From Nocardioidaceae bacterium UBA4001 (GTDB taxonomy: Bacteria > Actinomycetota > Actinomycetes > Propionibacteriales > Nocardioidaceae), in NCBI GenBank assembly GCA_002384855.1, contig DGBP01000008.1, positions 1 to 64,000 on the forward strand: DNA of 64,000 nt, in the 5' to 3' direction. Within the stretch, counting starts at the first letter, position 1. Every line of letters starts with the position of its first letter. Shown here one piece after another: positions 51,536 through 60,570 of the stretch. A program made the position numbers and the translations under genes. Under the pieces are notes generated by a model that saw nothing but the letters and a program-made list of their open reading frames with translations, had not been told where the DNA came from and searched no databases.

Positions 51536-53932
51536 ATGTCTGCACGTGGAGACGGTCGTCTCGGATTCGCAAGCGCCGTGTCGCACCTCGGTGTCATGGC
51601 CGCAGTGTCGGCCGTCATGGGACTTCTCGTCGCGGGGCTGGCCATCCCCTTCGCCGGGGTCGCCGGCCTGGGCGCGCGCTCGGTCGCCGAGAGCATCGAC
51701 GACCTGCCCGCCGACCTGACGGCAGAGCCGCTGGCGGAGCGCACCCGCGTCCTCGCGCGCGACGGCCGCCTGCTGGCGACCTTCTACGACCAGAACCGGG
51801 TCAACGTCTCCCTCGACGAGGTCGCGCCCGTGATGCAGAAGGCGATCATCGCGATCGAGGACTACCGCTTCTACGACCACGGCGCCCTCGACCTCAAGGG
51901 CACCCTGCGTGCGTTCGTGACCAACCAGGCGGAGGGCGGCACCGTCCAGGGCGGCTCCTCGATCACGCAGCAGATGGTGAAGATGACCCTGGTCAACCAG
52001 GCGGAGACCGACGACGAGCGGCTTGCCGCGACCGCGGACACCTACGAGCGCAAGCTCAACGAGCTGCGCTACGCGATCGCGTTCGAGGAGAAGTACGACA
52101 AGGACTGGATCCTCGAGCGCTACCTCAACATCGCCTACTTCGGTGACGGTGCCTACGGCATCGAGGCGGCCGCCCGCCACTACTTCTCCAAGAGCGCCGA
52201 CAAGCTCGACCTGCGCGAGGCGGCCCTGCTCGCCGGCCTGGTGAAGAACCCCAGCTCCTACGACCCCACGAACGACAAGGGCGAGGCGAAGTCGCGGCGC
52301 AACACCGTCCTCGCGCGGATGGCCCAGCTCAACGTGATTTCCGACGCGGAGTACAAGAAGGCCAGCCAGAGCAACCTCGGTCTCGACCTCACGCCGTCAC
52401 GCAACGGCTGCGTCTCCTCGCAGGCCCCGTTCTTCTGCGACTACGTCCGCGAGTACCTCGTCAAGGACAAGGACCTCGGCCGCACCCCCGAGGCGCGTAC
52501 GCAGCTGATCAACTCCGGCGGCCTGACCATCAAGACCACGATCGACCTGCGCTTCCAGCGGGCCGCGGCGGACTCCGTGCGCGAGCACGTCTACTCCACG
52601 GACATGGCCATCGGCGGCCTGGCGATGGTCGAGCCGCGCACCGGCGAGGTGCGTGCCCTGGCGCAGTCCCGGCCCATGGGGACGCGGAAGAACAAGGGCG
52701 AGACCTTCCTCAACTACGTCGTGCCGCCGGAGTACGGCGACGCGAACGGGTTCCAGGCAGGCTCGACGTTCAAGGCCTTCGTGCTGGCCGCAGCGATCAA
52801 GCAGGGCGTCTCGCTGTCGACCCAGATCGCGTCCCCCCCGTCGCTCTCGCTCCCGCAGTCGAGCTTCCGCCGCTGCGACGGGCCCATCAACAGCACCGTG
52901 AACTGGGACGTGGCCAACTCGACGGGCTCGGGAACGTTCAACCTCTACACCGGCACCCAACAGTCGGTGAACACCTTCTTCGCCCAGCTCGAGCAGCGCA
53001 CCGGGCTCTGCGAGCCGGTGAAGCTGGCTCGCGCGATGGGCCTCGAGGTCCCCGACGAGCAGATCTACCCGCCGTTCACCCTGGGCATCACCGACACCGA
53101 CCCGCTGTCGATGGCCGAGGCCTACGCCACGTTCGCCGGCCGCGGGCTGCACTGCGAGTCCCGCCCGGTGACCGAGATCCTCAACAGCAAGGGCCGCACC
53201 CTGAAGAAGTACGACGCCGACTGCCAGCAGGTGCTGCGGCGCGACGTCGCGGACGCGGTGAACGACGTGCTGCGCGGGGTCCAGGAGCCCAACGGCTTCG
53301 GCTACAACGCAGGCCTCGCGCTCGCCCAGCCCTCCGCCGGCAAGACCGGCACGATCAACAACAACATGGCGGTGTGGTTCATGGGGTACACCCCCAACCT
53401 GGTCACCGCCTCGATGATCGCCGGCGCCAACCGTCAGGGCGAGTGGGTGACGCTGAACAACCAGACCGTCGGCGGTTCCTACATCAGCCGTGCGGCCGGT
53501 AGCACGAACGCCGGCCCGATGTGGGGTGACGCGATGAAGGTGGTCGAGCAGTGGCTGCCCGACCGTGACTTCACCTCACCGGACCCGACCACGATCCAGG
53601 GCAAGCTGGTCACAGTCCCGAGCGTCTACGGCTACTCGCCCGAGGACGCCGCGCGGATCCTGCGTGAGGCGGGCTTCTTGCCGGTGATCGGCCCCACGGT
53701 GGACTCGGCGAACACCGCCGGCACCGTTGCCTACCTCGACCCGGCGTCGGGCACCCAGCTGGGCACCGGCAGCACGGTCACGATCTACGTCTCCGACGGC
53801 ACTCCGTACGTCGCACCGCAGCCCGAGCCGAAGCCGAAGCCCAAGCCCAAGCCGGACCAGCCGAAGCCGGACCGTCCCGGTGGCGGTGGCGGTGGCGGCG
53901 GGGGCCGCGGCGGGGGCGGCGACGGCGACTGA
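51536..53932 (+). CDS. Class A penicillin-binding protein with PASTA domain (PonA2 type)
   Basis: 798 residues. One N-terminal membrane helix (LGVMAAVSAVMGLLVAGLAI); GT51 glycosyltransferase with catalytic Glu in IAIEDYRFYDHGALD near residue 108 and GGSSITQQMVKM; transpeptidase with SxxK in AGSTFKAF near 408, SVN in QQSVNTFFAQ and KTG in SAGKTGTI near 601; then one PASTA domain (VPSVYGYSPEDAARILREAG). The tail is KPKP-rich then Gly-rich. It polymerises and crosslinks peptidoglycan. Position next to whiB4 matches ponA2 (Rv3682). Confidence 0.95.
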   Translation: MSARGDGRLGFASAVSHLGVMAAVSAVMGLLVAGLAIPFAGVAGLGARSVAESIDDLPADLTAEPLAERTRVLARDGRLLATFYDQNRVNVSLDEVAPVMQKAIIAIEDYRFYDHGALDLKGTLRAFVTNQAEGGTVQGGSSITQQMVKMTLVNQAETDDERLAATADTYERKLNELRYAIAFEEKYDKDWILERYLNIAYFGDGAYGIEAAARHYFSKSADKLDLREAALLAGLVKNPSSYDPTNDKGEAKSRRNTVLARMAQLNVISDAEYKKASQSNLGLDLTPSRNGCVSSQAPFFCDYVREYLVKDKDLGRTPEARTQLINSGGLTIKTTIDLRFQRAAADSVREHVYSTDMAIGGLAMVEPRTGEVRALAQSRPMGTRKNKGETFLNYVVPPEYGDANGFQAGSTFKAFVLAAAIKQGVSLSTQIASPPSLSLPQSSFRRCDGPINSTVNWDVANSTGSGTFNLYTGTQQSVNTFFAQLEQRTGLCEPVKLARAMGLEVPDEQIYPPFTLGITDTDPLSMAEAYATFAGRGLHCESRPVTEILNSKGRTLKKYDADCQQVLRRDVADAVNDVLRGVQEPNGFGYNAGLALAQPSAGKTGTINNNMAVWFMGYTPNLVTASMIAGANRQGEWVTLNNQTVGGSYISRAAGSTNAGPMWGDAMKVVEQWLPDRDFTSPDPTTIQGKLVTVPSVYGYSPEDAARILREAGFLPVIGPTVDSANTAGTVAYLDPASGTQLGTGSTVTIYVSDGTPYVAPQPEPKPKPKPKPDQPKPDRPGGGGGGGGGRGGGGDGD

Positions 53933-53938
53933 CCGGCC

Positions 53939-54397
53939 TCAGCCGAGCTGGCGGCGCACCTCGGCGGCCACCGCCGCGCCGTCGGCCCGGCCCTTGACCT
54001 GCGAGCTGATCGCGCTCATGACCTTGCCCATGGCGCGCATGCCCTCCTCGCGTGCACCGGTCTGGGCGATCGCGGAGGTGACCAGGTCGGCGACCTCCTT
54101 CTCGGTCAGCGGCTCGGGCAGGTAGTCGGCGAGCACCTCGGCCTCTGCACGTTCCTTCGCGGCCATCTCGTCACGGCCCGCCTGGTCGAACGCCTCGGCG
54201 GCCTCTCGGCGCTTCTTGGCCTCACTGCTCAGCACCGAGACCACGTCGTCGTCGGTGAGCTCGCGGCTCTGCTTCCCGGCGACCTCCGCGTTCGTCACGG
54301 CGGTCAGCACCATCCTCAGGGTCGAGGAGCGCACCTCGTCCCTTGCCTTGATCGCAGCGGTCAGGTCGGCGCGGAGGCGGTCCTTGAGATCACTCAT
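53939..54397 (-). CDS. GatB/YqeY domain protein
   Basis: 152 residues of the YqeY/Aim41 family: LKDRLRADLTAAIKARDEVR, then EAEVLADYLPEPLTEKEVAD and a C-terminal GKVMSAISSQVKGRADG. The fold resembles the tRNA-binding tail of GatB, suggesting a role in amidotransferase or tRNA metabolism, not proven. ATG at 54397 chosen; an upstream ATG adds three residues. It is convergent with the PBP and divergent from the phosphoesterase, with only 26 bp between the two starts. Confidence 0.9.
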   Translation of the reverse strand: MSDLKDRLRADLTAAIKARDEVRSSTLRMVLTAVTNAEVAGKQSRELTDDDVVSVLSSEAKKRREAAEAFDQAGRDEMAAKERAEAEVLADYLPEPLTEKEVADLVTSAIAQTGAREEGMRAMGKVMSAISSQVKGRADGAAVAAEVRRQLG

Positions 54398-54423
54398 GAC
54401 CACCATTGTGGCAGCCTGGTCGG

Positions 54424-55368
54424 GTGCACCCGCTGACGAGGACGACGACCCGCACCCTGGCCCTCGGCGCCGCGGCGGGTCTCGCCGGGGTGGCCTACGC
54501 CGCCGGCTACGAGGCCCGTGCCTACACGCTGCGACGCGTCGAGATGCCCGTGCTCCCGCCAGGGGCCGGTCCTCTCAAGGTGCTGCACCTCAGCGACCTG
54601 CACATGACCCCGACCCAGCACAAGAAGCAGCGCTGGCTGCGCGACCTCGCCTCCCTCGAGCCGGACCTGGTCGTCAACACCGGCGACAACCTCGCCCACA
54701 TGCGTTCTGTGCCGGTGGTCCTCGACGCGCTCGGCGACCTGCTCGATGTCCCGGGCGTCTTCGTGATGGGGTCCAACGACTACTTCGCCCCCTCGCTGCG
54801 CAACCCACTGCGCTACCTGCTCCCCGACGACGGCCAGCGCAACACCCACACCGCCAAGCTGCCCTGGGGTGACCTGGTGGCAGGCCTCGAGAGCCGTGGG
54901 TGGCTCGACCTGTCCAACCGCCGGGACCGGCTCGAGGTGAACGGCCTCCGGTTCGCGTTCGCCGGCGTCGACGACCCGCACCTGGAGTACGACGACCTGC
55001 CGGCTGTATCGGGACCGGCCGACCCGGAGGCCGACGTCCGGGTGGCCGTCGCGCACGCGCCGTACCTCCGGGTGCTCGACGCCTTCGCGCGCGACGGCTA
55101 CGACGCGATCTTCGCCGGCCACACCCACGGGGGGCAGCTGGCCGTTCCCGGCTGGGGCGCTCTGGTCACCAACTGCGACCTCGAGCCCGAACGGGTCAAG
55201 GGCCTGCACCGCCACCCCAAGGGCTCGACGCCGGACACCCCGCACAGCTCGTGGCTCCATGTCTCGGCCGGGCTGGGCACCTCGCCGTACGCCCCGGTGC
55301 GCTTCGCCTGCCGCCCCGAGGCGTCCCTCGTGACCCTCACCGGCCGGCCGACCGTCCCGGTTTCGTGA
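54424..55368 (+). CDS. Membrane-anchored metallophosphoesterase
   Basis: 314 residues. An N-terminal signal/anchor helix (LALGAAAGLAGVAYAAGYEA) precedes the calcineurin-like domain: LHLSDLHMTP, VNTGDNLAH, GSNDYFAP, FAGHTHGGQLAVPG, all metal-binding blocks present. It probably hydrolyses a phosphodiester such as a UDP-diacylglucosamine-like or lipid substrate at the envelope; substrate not known. Synteny matches Rv3683. I chose GTG at 54424; an upstream TTG at 54406 is possible. Confidence 0.87.
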   Translation: MHPLTRTTTRTLALGAAAGLAGVAYAAGYEARAYTLRRVEMPVLPPGAGPLKVLHLSDLHMTPTQHKKQRWLRDLASLEPDLVVNTGDNLAHMRSVPVVLDALGDLLDVPGVFVMGSNDYFAPSLRNPLRYLLPDDGQRNTHTAKLPWGDLVAGLESRGWLDLSNRRDRLEVNGLRFAFAGVDDPHLEYDDLPAVSGPADPEADVRVAVAHAPYLRVLDAFARDGYDAIFAGHTHGGQLAVPGWGALVTNCDLEPERVKGLHRHPKGSTPDTPHSSWLHVSAGLGTSPYAPVRFACRPEASLVTLTGRPTVPVS

Positions 55369-55410
55369 CCGCAGGACGGCTCGGGTAGACTCCCCACGCC
55401 GCAAGGCAAT

Positions 55411-55484
55411 CGGGCTGTGGCGCAGTTTGGTAGCGCGCGTCGTTCGGGACGACGAGGCCGCAGGTTCAAATCCTGTCAGCCCGA
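55411..55484 (+). tRNA. tRNA-Pro (anticodon CGG)
   Basis: Full cloverleaf: acceptor CGGGCTG with CAGCCCG, anticodon stem CGTCG/CGACG around TTCGGGA (anticodon CGG, reads CCG), and T-arm with TTCAAAT. Discriminator A at 55484; CCA is not encoded. Confidence 0.97.
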
Positions 55485-55510
55485 CTCTGTGTGATGTCCC
55501 AGGACATCGT

Positions 55511-55547
55511 GGACGGCCGAACCCAAATCCCGTGGGTTCGGCCGTCC
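55511..55547 (+). terminator. Terminator after tRNA-Pro
   Basis: GGACGGCCGAACCC (55511-55524) and GGGTTCGGCCGTCC (55534-55547) form a perfect 14-bp stem with a nine-base loop, followed by GTCGTTT. Confidence 0.9.
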
Positions 55548-55598
55548 GTCGTTTCAGCGGCTCCCCGGATCGCCTGCCCGAAGGCCCGGACGGGAGCT

Positions 55599-55637
55599 CT
55601 GCGCGGGGGCCCTGCGCGGGGGCCCTGCGCGGGGGCC
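55599..55637. repeat. Three perfect 13-bp tandem repeats
   Basis: CTGCGCGGGGGCC occurs at 55599-55611, 55612-55624 and 55625-55637, in the intergenic space between the tRNA-Pro terminator and the membrane protein gene. It is a simple GC-rich minisatellite, likely variable in copy number. Confidence 0.92.
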
Positions 55638-55708
55638 GGGGCACCGTCACCGTGGCGAGCCACGGCGACGGTGCGAGTTCGGACAAGTCGGTCTGGCAGA
55701 CTCCGGGT

Positions 55709-56419
55709 ATGCCTCAGAACTCGGGTGACGACAGGACCGAGCCCACGCTCGAGCTGCCCTCGCTGAAGATGCCGGGCCTCGGCCGCCGCCGGAAGAAGCA
55801 GACAGAGCCCACCCCGGAGGAGACGGTACAGCCGCCGTCGGTCACCGAGGTCCAGGACTCCGCGCCGGAGGAGGCGGAGGGGCCGCCCGCCCCGGAGGAC
55901 CCGGAGCCGGCACGCCCTGTCGCCGAGGACCTCGACTCGCCGGCCCCCGCGCCCGCACCGCGTCGCGCCGCGCGCAAGGACCGGAGCAGCTCCCCGGCCA
56001 GGTCCCTCGTCAAGGCCAAGCGTCCGACCGGCCCGGTCGCCGCGGCCCTCGCCGGCGCCCTGGTGGGCCTGGCAGGCGGAGCCGGGACCTACGCCGCCCT
56101 GGCCGGCTGCGAGGCGGTCAGAGGCGTCAGCACGTGCGGCGGCGCCCCGGGCTTCTTCATCCTGCTCGCGATCGTCGTGCTGATGGTCCTGCTCGGGACC
56201 GCGCTGCTGAAGGCGCTCGCGGTGAAGGACCCCGGGAGCACGAGCTTCCTGGCCGTCGGCATCGTGGCCGTGGCGAGCATGCTGTTCCTGCTCGACGTGA
56301 TGGACTCACCGTGGATGTTCGTGGTGGTCCCCGCGCTGAGCGCAGGTGCCTACCTCCTGGCCCACTGGGTCACCAGCAGGTACGCCGACGAGCCGACCGG
56401 CCGCCAGGACTGGATGTGA
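55709..56419 (+). CDS. Four-helix membrane protein with disordered N-terminus
   Basis: 236 residues. The first 105 are acidic and Pro-rich (EPTPEETVQPPSVTEV) ending in a basic patch (RRAARKDRSSS). Four membrane helices follow (AAALAGALVGLAGGAGTYAA; FFILLAIVVLMVLLGTALL; FLAVGIVAVASMLFLLDVM; MFVVVPALSAGAYLLAHWV). Two Cys (AGCEAV and STCGG) lie in the first external loop and could pair. I do not recognise a family. It is convergent with asd. Confidence 0.72.
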   Translation: MPQNSGDDRTEPTLELPSLKMPGLGRRRKKQTEPTPEETVQPPSVTEVQDSAPEEAEGPPAPEDPEPARPVAEDLDSPAPAPAPRRAARKDRSSSPARSLVKAKRPTGPVAAALAGALVGLAGGAGTYAALAGCEAVRGVSTCGGAPGFFILLAIVVLMVLLGTALLKALAVKDPGSTSFLAVGIVAVASMLFLLDVMDSPWMFVVVPALSAGAYLLAHWVTSRYADEPTGRQDWM

Positions 56420-56440
56420 GCCCGCGGCGGCCGGGCGAGG

Positions 56441-57520
56441 TCAGGCGCTGAGCTCCTTGGCGAGCAGCTCGGCGATCTGGGCCGTGTTCAGGGCCGCACC
56501 CTTGCGCAGGTTGTCCCCGCACACGAACATCTCGAGGGTGTTCGGGAAGTCCATGGCCTGACGGATCCGGCCGACGAACGTCGGGTCGGCTCCCACGACG
56601 TCCGCAGGCGTCGGGAAGTTCCCGGCGGCCGGGTCGTCCATCACCACGACCGACGGCGCCTGCACGAGCGCCTGCCTGGCCTCGTCCACGCTCACAGGTT
56701 TGGTGAAGGTGGCGTGCACCGCGAGCGCGTGGGTGGTCACCACGGGCACGCGCACGCAGGTCGCGGACACCTTGAGGTCCGGGATCCCGAGGATCTTGCG
56801 CGACTCGTTGCGCACCTTCAGCTCCTCGCTGGTCCAGCCACCGTCGCGCGCCGATCCCGCCCACGGGACGACGTTGAGGGCCAGGGGGGCCGGGAACGGC
56901 GAGTCCTCGCCGAGCTTGTCGACGACGGCCCTCCGGACGTCGCCCGCGACGGTGCCGAGCGTGCGGTCACCTGCGACGACCTCGAGCTCGTCGTACAGCC
57001 GGTCGACGCCGGGCTGACCGGCACCGGAGGCGGCCTGGTACGACGCCACCACGAGGGCGGTCAGGCCCCAGCGGGCGTGCAGCGCGCCGAGGGCGTCCAT
57101 CATCGTCAGGGTCGTGCAGTTGGGGTTCGAGATGATGCCGCGCGGGCGGTGGCGGACCGCGTCGGGGTTCACCTCGGGTACGACGAGCGGCACATCGGGG
57201 TCCATGCGGAAGGCCCCGGAGTTGTCCACGGCGATCGCGCCCTGGGCGGCGGCGATCGGCGCCCACTCCTTCGAGACCTCGTCGGGAACGTCGAACATCG
57301 CCACGTCGACACCGTTGAAGGCCTTCTCCGAGAGGGCGATGACCGTGAGGTCCTCGCCGCGCACGCGGAGCTTCTTCCCGGCCGACCGCGGCGAGGCGAT
57401 CAGGCGGATCTCCCCCCACACGTCCTCACGTTGGGACAGGATGCCGAGCATCACCGTCCCCACGGCTCCGGTGGCCCCGACCACCGCGAGCGTGGGCTTC
57501 CTGCCTGCTGTCCGTGTCAC
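56441..57520 (-). CDS. asd: Aspartate-semialdehyde dehydrogenase
   Basis: 359 residues. NADP-binding [16 protein letters not shown], active Cys in [26 protein letters not shown] and the substrate-binding His in [13 protein letters not shown]. It reduces aspartyl phosphate to aspartate semialdehyde for lysine, diaminopimelate, threonine and methionine synthesis. GTG start overlaps the lysC TGA (GTGA), so production is coupled to aspartokinase. Confidence 0.97.
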   Translation of the reverse strand: MTRTAGRKPTLAVVGATGAVGTVMLGILSQREDVWGEIRLIASPRSAGKKLRVRGEDLTVIALSEKAFNGVDVAMFDVPDEVSKEWAPIAAAQGAIAVDNSGAFRMDPDVPLVVPEVNPDAVRHRPRGIISNPNCTTLTMMDALGALHARWGLTALVVASYQAASGAGQPGVDRLYDELEVVAGDRTLGTVAGDVRRAVVDKLGEDSPFPAPLALNVVPWAGSARDGGWTSEELKVRNESRKILGIPDLKVSATCVRVPVVTTHALAVHATFTKPVSVDEARQALVQAPSVVVMDDPAAGNFPTPADVVGADPTFVGRIRQAMDFPNTLEMFVCGDNLRKGAALNTAQIAELLAKELSA

Positions 57521-58038
57521 CGTCCGGTCCCTCCGTAGACCACTGCCTCGACCTCGTCCGAGTCGAGGTCGAACGCCGTGTGGGTCGCGGCCACCGCGTC
57601 GTCGACCTGCGACTCGTCGACGATGACCGAGATCCGGATCTCCGAGGTGGAGATCATCTCGATGTTCACCCCGGCGTTGGCCAGGGCGGCGAAGAACTTG
57701 GCCGTCACACCCGGGTGGGAGCGCATCCCGGCCCCGACCAACGACACCTTGCCGATGCGGTCGTCGTACAGCAGGGAGTCGTAGCCGACCTCGTCCTTGA
57801 GCTGTGCGAGCGCCGCCATCGCCTTCTGGCCGTCCTCACGGGGCAACGTGAACGAGATGTCGGTGAGGTTCGTGGCTGCGGCCGAGACGTTCTGCACGAT
57901 CATGTCGAGGTTGATCCCGGCCTCCGAGAGCGCCTCGAAGATCCGCGCGGCCTCACCCACCTTGTCGGGCACACCGACCACGGTGATCTTGGCTTCGCTC
58001 CGGTCGTGCGCGACGCCGGCGATGATCGCCTGCTCCAT
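57517..58038 (-). CDS. Probable internal-start beta subunit of aspartate kinase
   Basis: In-frame ATG at 58038 ([17 protein letters not shown]) is preceded by GAGGTGGAACAG. It falls where Corynebacterium LysC-beta begins, just before the ACT domains, so an alpha2-beta2 enzyme made from overlapping frames is likely. 173 residues. Internal initiation is inferred from the family. Confidence 0.6.
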   Translation of the reverse strand: MEQAIIAGVAHDRSEAKITVVGVPDKVGEAARIFEALSEAGINLDMIVQNVSAAATNLTDISFTLPREDGQKAMAALAQLKDEVGYDSLLYDDRIGKVSLVGAGMRSHPGVTAKFFAALANAGVNIEMISTSEIRISVIVDESQVDDAVAATHTAFDLDSDEVEAVVYGGTGR

Positions 58039-58785
58039 CTGTTCCACCTCTGCATCTTCCGCGATCCAGGTGCCGGTCCGCTTGCTGAAAGAGGACCGGA
58101 CGTGGATGGGCATCTGGTACCTGCGGGCGTACTCCACGCATCGCAGGTGAAGGATCTTGGCGCCGCTGGCCGCCATCTCGAGCATCTCCTCGTAGGAGAT
58201 GCGGTCGCGCTTGCGCGCGGACGGCACGATCCGCGGGTCGGCGGTGAACACCCCGTCGACGTCGCTGTAGATCTCGCACACGTCGGCGTCCATCGCCGCG
58301 GCCAGAGCGACCGCCGTCGTGTCCGAACCACCCCGGCCGAGCGTGGTGATGTCCTTGGTGTCCTGGCTGACGCCCTGGAAGCCGGCGACGATCGCGACCG
58401 CGCCCTGGGCCAGCGCCTTCTCGATCCGGCCCGGTGTGACGTCGATGATCTTGGCCTTGCCGTGGACGCTGTCGGTGATGACGCCCGCCTGGCTCCCGGT
58501 GAAGGACTGGGCCTCCTGGCCGAGGTTCCCGATCGCCATCGCCAGCAGCGCCATCGAGATCCGCTCCCCGGCGGTGAGCAGCATGTCGAGCTCCCGCCCG
58601 GCGGGCAGCGGAGAGACCTGCTCGGCGAGGTCGATCAGCTCGTCGGTGGTGTCCCCCATCGCGGACACCACCACGACCACGTCGTGACCGGCGCGCTTGG
58701 CGTCGACGATGCGCTGGGCGACGCGCTTGATGCCGTCGGCGTCGGCCACGGAGGAGCCGCCGTACTTCTGCACGACAATGCCCAC
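57517..58785 (-). CDS. lysC: Aspartate kinase (alpha subunit reading frame)
   Basis: 422 residues. [20 protein letters not shown] opens the kinase domain; [19 protein letters not shown] and [15 protein letters not shown] line the active site. Two C-terminal ACT domains ([18 protein letters not shown] and [18 protein letters not shown]) bind lysine and threonine for feedback control. GTG start with AGGAG upstream. First gene of the lysC-asd operon. An in-frame internal start for a beta subunit is described separately. Confidence 0.97.
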   Translation of the reverse strand: MGIVVQKYGGSSVADADGIKRVAQRIVDAKRAGHDVVVVVSAMGDTTDELIDLAEQVSPLPAGRELDMLLTAGERISMALLAMAIGNLGQEAQSFTGSQAGVITDSVHGKAKIIDVTPGRIEKALAQGAVAIVAGFQGVSQDTKDITTLGRGGSDTTAVALAAAMDADVCEIYSDVDGVFTADPRIVPSARKRDRISYEEMLEMAASGAKILHLRCVEYARRYQMPIHVRSSFSKRTGTWIAEDAEVEQMEQAIIAGVAHDRSEAKITVVGVPDKVGEAARIFEALSEAGINLDMIVQNVSAAATNLTDISFTLPREDGQKAMAALAQLKDEVGYDSLLYDDRIGKVSLVGAGMRSHPGVTAKFFAALANAGVNIEMISTSEIRISVIVDESQVDDAVAATHTAFDLDSDEVEAVVYGGTGR

Positions 58786-58944
58786 GGTTCTCCTCAGGAT
58801 CGTGTCGCGGATGGTCGGAGGGACGGCGCCGATTCTACCGGCCGCGGCGTCCCGCCCCGACCGCCCGACGCATCACAAGACAACCCTCCGACCGGTCCGG
58901 ACCGGAAGATATTCGGCCACGAGGGGTCAGGGTGGCCACGCTGG

Positions 58945-59565
58945 TCAAGAACTTGCGGCGTCGAGCAGCTCATCGGCGGCTGCCACCTGATCCTGCTCGC
59001 TCTCGAACTCCGCGTCGAGGCGGTCATGGGAGATCACCGACTGCAGCGCCCGCAGGGCACCGCTGGCCTCGTGACCCCAGGAGGAGACGTAGGAGAACTG
59101 CCACCACCACAGTGCCTCCTCGACCCGGCCGGCCCGGAAGTGCCGCAGGCCGTGGGCGAGCGCCGACGCCATGCTCGTGAGGTCGTCCGACAGCAGCGAG
59201 GGGGCGAGCTCCGGCGGGTCGACGTACGGGTCGAACACCTCGGTGTAGGCGTCGACACCCTCGAGCAGCACGGCGAGCCGCAGCCGCATCTCGTCGAGGT
59301 CCGGGTCGGGGCCCGCGTCGGGTTCGTACCTCGAGGGCGTGTCGAAGTCGGTCTGCACCCCGAGACGCGCCCCGGCGAGAAGCACCTGGCTCACCTCGAG
59401 GAGCAGGATCGAGATCGCGTGTCCGCCCGTGGTCTCGCCGCGGGCGATGGCCTGCAGGGCGAGCAGGAAGCTCTCGACCTGGTCGGCGATCTGCTGTGCG
59501 AAGTCCTCGAGCTCGCTGTGCAGCCCGGCCTCCGCCTCCGTGACGGGCGTGCTCGGCTCAGTCAT
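58945..59565 (-). CDS. DUF5063 domain protein
   Basis: 206 residues, acidic and helical: [20 protein letters not shown], then [20 protein letters not shown] and [17 protein letters not shown]. No catalytic motif is evident. The family is regularly encoded between recR and lysC in actinobacteria; function unknown. Its ATG lies inside the recR 3' end (8-bp overlap), so it is translated with recR. Confidence 0.88.
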   Translation of the reverse strand: MTEPSTPVTEAEAGLHSELEDFAQQIADQVESFLLALQAIARGETTGGHAISILLLEVSQVLLAGARLGVQTDFDTPSRYEPDAGPDPDLDEMRLRLAVLLEGVDAYTEVFDPYVDPPELAPSLLSDDLTSMASALAHGLRHFRAGRVEEALWWWQFSYVSSWGHEASGALRALQSVISHDRLDAEFESEQDQVAAADELLDAASS

Positions 59566-60157
59566 CGACGGCTCGCCTCCCTTCGAATGCTCGTCCCAGG
59601 GTCACCTCGTCGGCGTACTCGAGGTCACCGCCTACAGGCAGTCCACTAGCAAGACGCGTCACGCGCAAGCCCATCGGCCTCAACAGGCGCGTGAGGTACG
59701 TCGCGGTCGCCTCGCCCTCGAGGTTCGGGTCGGTCGCCAGGATCACCTCGGTGACCACGCCGTCAGCGAGGCGGGCCATCAGCTCACGGATGCGCAGGTC
59801 GTCGGGGCCGATCCCCTCGATCGGCGAGATCGCCCCGCCGAGCACGTGGTAGCGGCCCCGGAACTCCCGGGTGCGCTCGATGGCGACCACGTCCTTGGAC
59901 TCCTCGACCACGCAGATCAGGGAGGGGTCGCGGCGCGGGTCGCGGCAGATCCGGCAGGTCTCCTCCTCGGCCACGTTGCCGCAGACGGCGCAGAACCGGA
60001 CCTTGGCCTTGACCTCCAGCAGCACCTCCGCGAGCCGGCGCACGTCGACCGGGTCGGTCTGGAGGATGTGGAAGGCGATGCGCTGCGCGCTCTTGGGTCC
60101 GACGCCCGGCAGCCGGCCGAGCTCGTCGATCAGGTCCTGGACGACCCCTTCGTACAT
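59558..60157 (-). CDS. recR: Recombination mediator RecR
   Basis: 199 residues. HhH motif [21 protein letters not shown]4 zinc finger [17 protein letters not shown], and TOPRIM domain [16 protein letters not shown] with [15 protein letters not shown]. It forms a DNA clamp that helps load RecA at gaps in the RecFOR pathway. Its ATG overlaps the ybaB stop (TGATG). Confidence 0.97.
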   Translation of the reverse strand: MYEGVVQDLIDELGRLPGVGPKSAQRIAFHILQTDPVDVRRLAEVLLEVKAKVRFCAVCGNVAEEETCRICRDPRRDPSLICVVEESKDVVAIERTREFRGRYHVLGGAISPIEGIGPDDLRIRELMARLADGVVTEVILATDPNLEGEATATYLTRLLRPMGLRVTRLASGLPVGGDLEYADEVTLGRAFEGRRAVDD

Positions 60158-60528
60158 CAGAAGCCGAGCTGTCCGCCGCCACCCGGGCCGCCGGGGACGT
60201 CCCCACCGAGGCCACCCGCGGGCGGGCCCAGCCTCTCCGACGCCATCGCGTCGGCCTGCGCCTTGGCGTCACGGTAGGCCGCCACGATCAGGTCTTCGAG
60301 GTCCTCGGTGTCCTCGGGGTCGAAGGAGCCCTTCTTGATCGAGACCCCGACGAGCTCACCGGTGCCGTTGAGGGTCACCGCGACCAGGCCGTCGCCCACG
60401 GTGCCGGTGACCGTGGCGTCGGCCAGCTCGGCCTGCGCGTCCATCATCTGCTGCTGCATCTGCTGGGCCTGCTCGAGCAGGGCGTTCATGTCGAAGCCGC
60501 CCTCACCGAAGGGGTTCTGCTGGGTCAT
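60157..60528 (-). CDS. ybaB: YbaB/EbfC nucleoid-associated protein
   Basis: 123 residues: a Gln/Met-rich helix ([20 protein letters not shown]), the core [40 protein letters not shown], and a Gly/Pro-rich tail. It binds DNA as a dimer. Conserved dnaX-ybaB-recR order. ATG at 60528; an internal ATG (MNALLEQ) is possible but lacks a ribosome site. Confidence 0.95.
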   Translation of the reverse strand: MTQQNPFGEGGFDMNALLEQAQQMQQQMMDAQAELADATVTGTVGDGLVAVTLNGTGELVGVSIKKGSFDPEDTEDLEDLIVAAYRDAKAQADAMASERLGPPAGGLGGDVPGGPGGGGQLGF

Positions 60529-60570
60529 CTCTTGTCCTCTGCTGGGTCGTGGGTTGCGGGTGGAGCCGGC

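Noticed and set aside
52198..52215. GACAAGCTCGACCTG in the PBP as a third copy of the dispersed palindrome
   Set aside because: Only part of one arm matches and it encodes the family-conserved DKLDLREAALLAG segment.
55599..55637. 13-bp repeats considered as CRISPR
   Set aside because: No spacers and no cas genes in the window.
57514..59649. 711-codon plus-strand frame spanning lysC and DUF5063
   Set aside because: It crosses two real minus-strand genes and the intergenic gap, with no recognisable protein feature.
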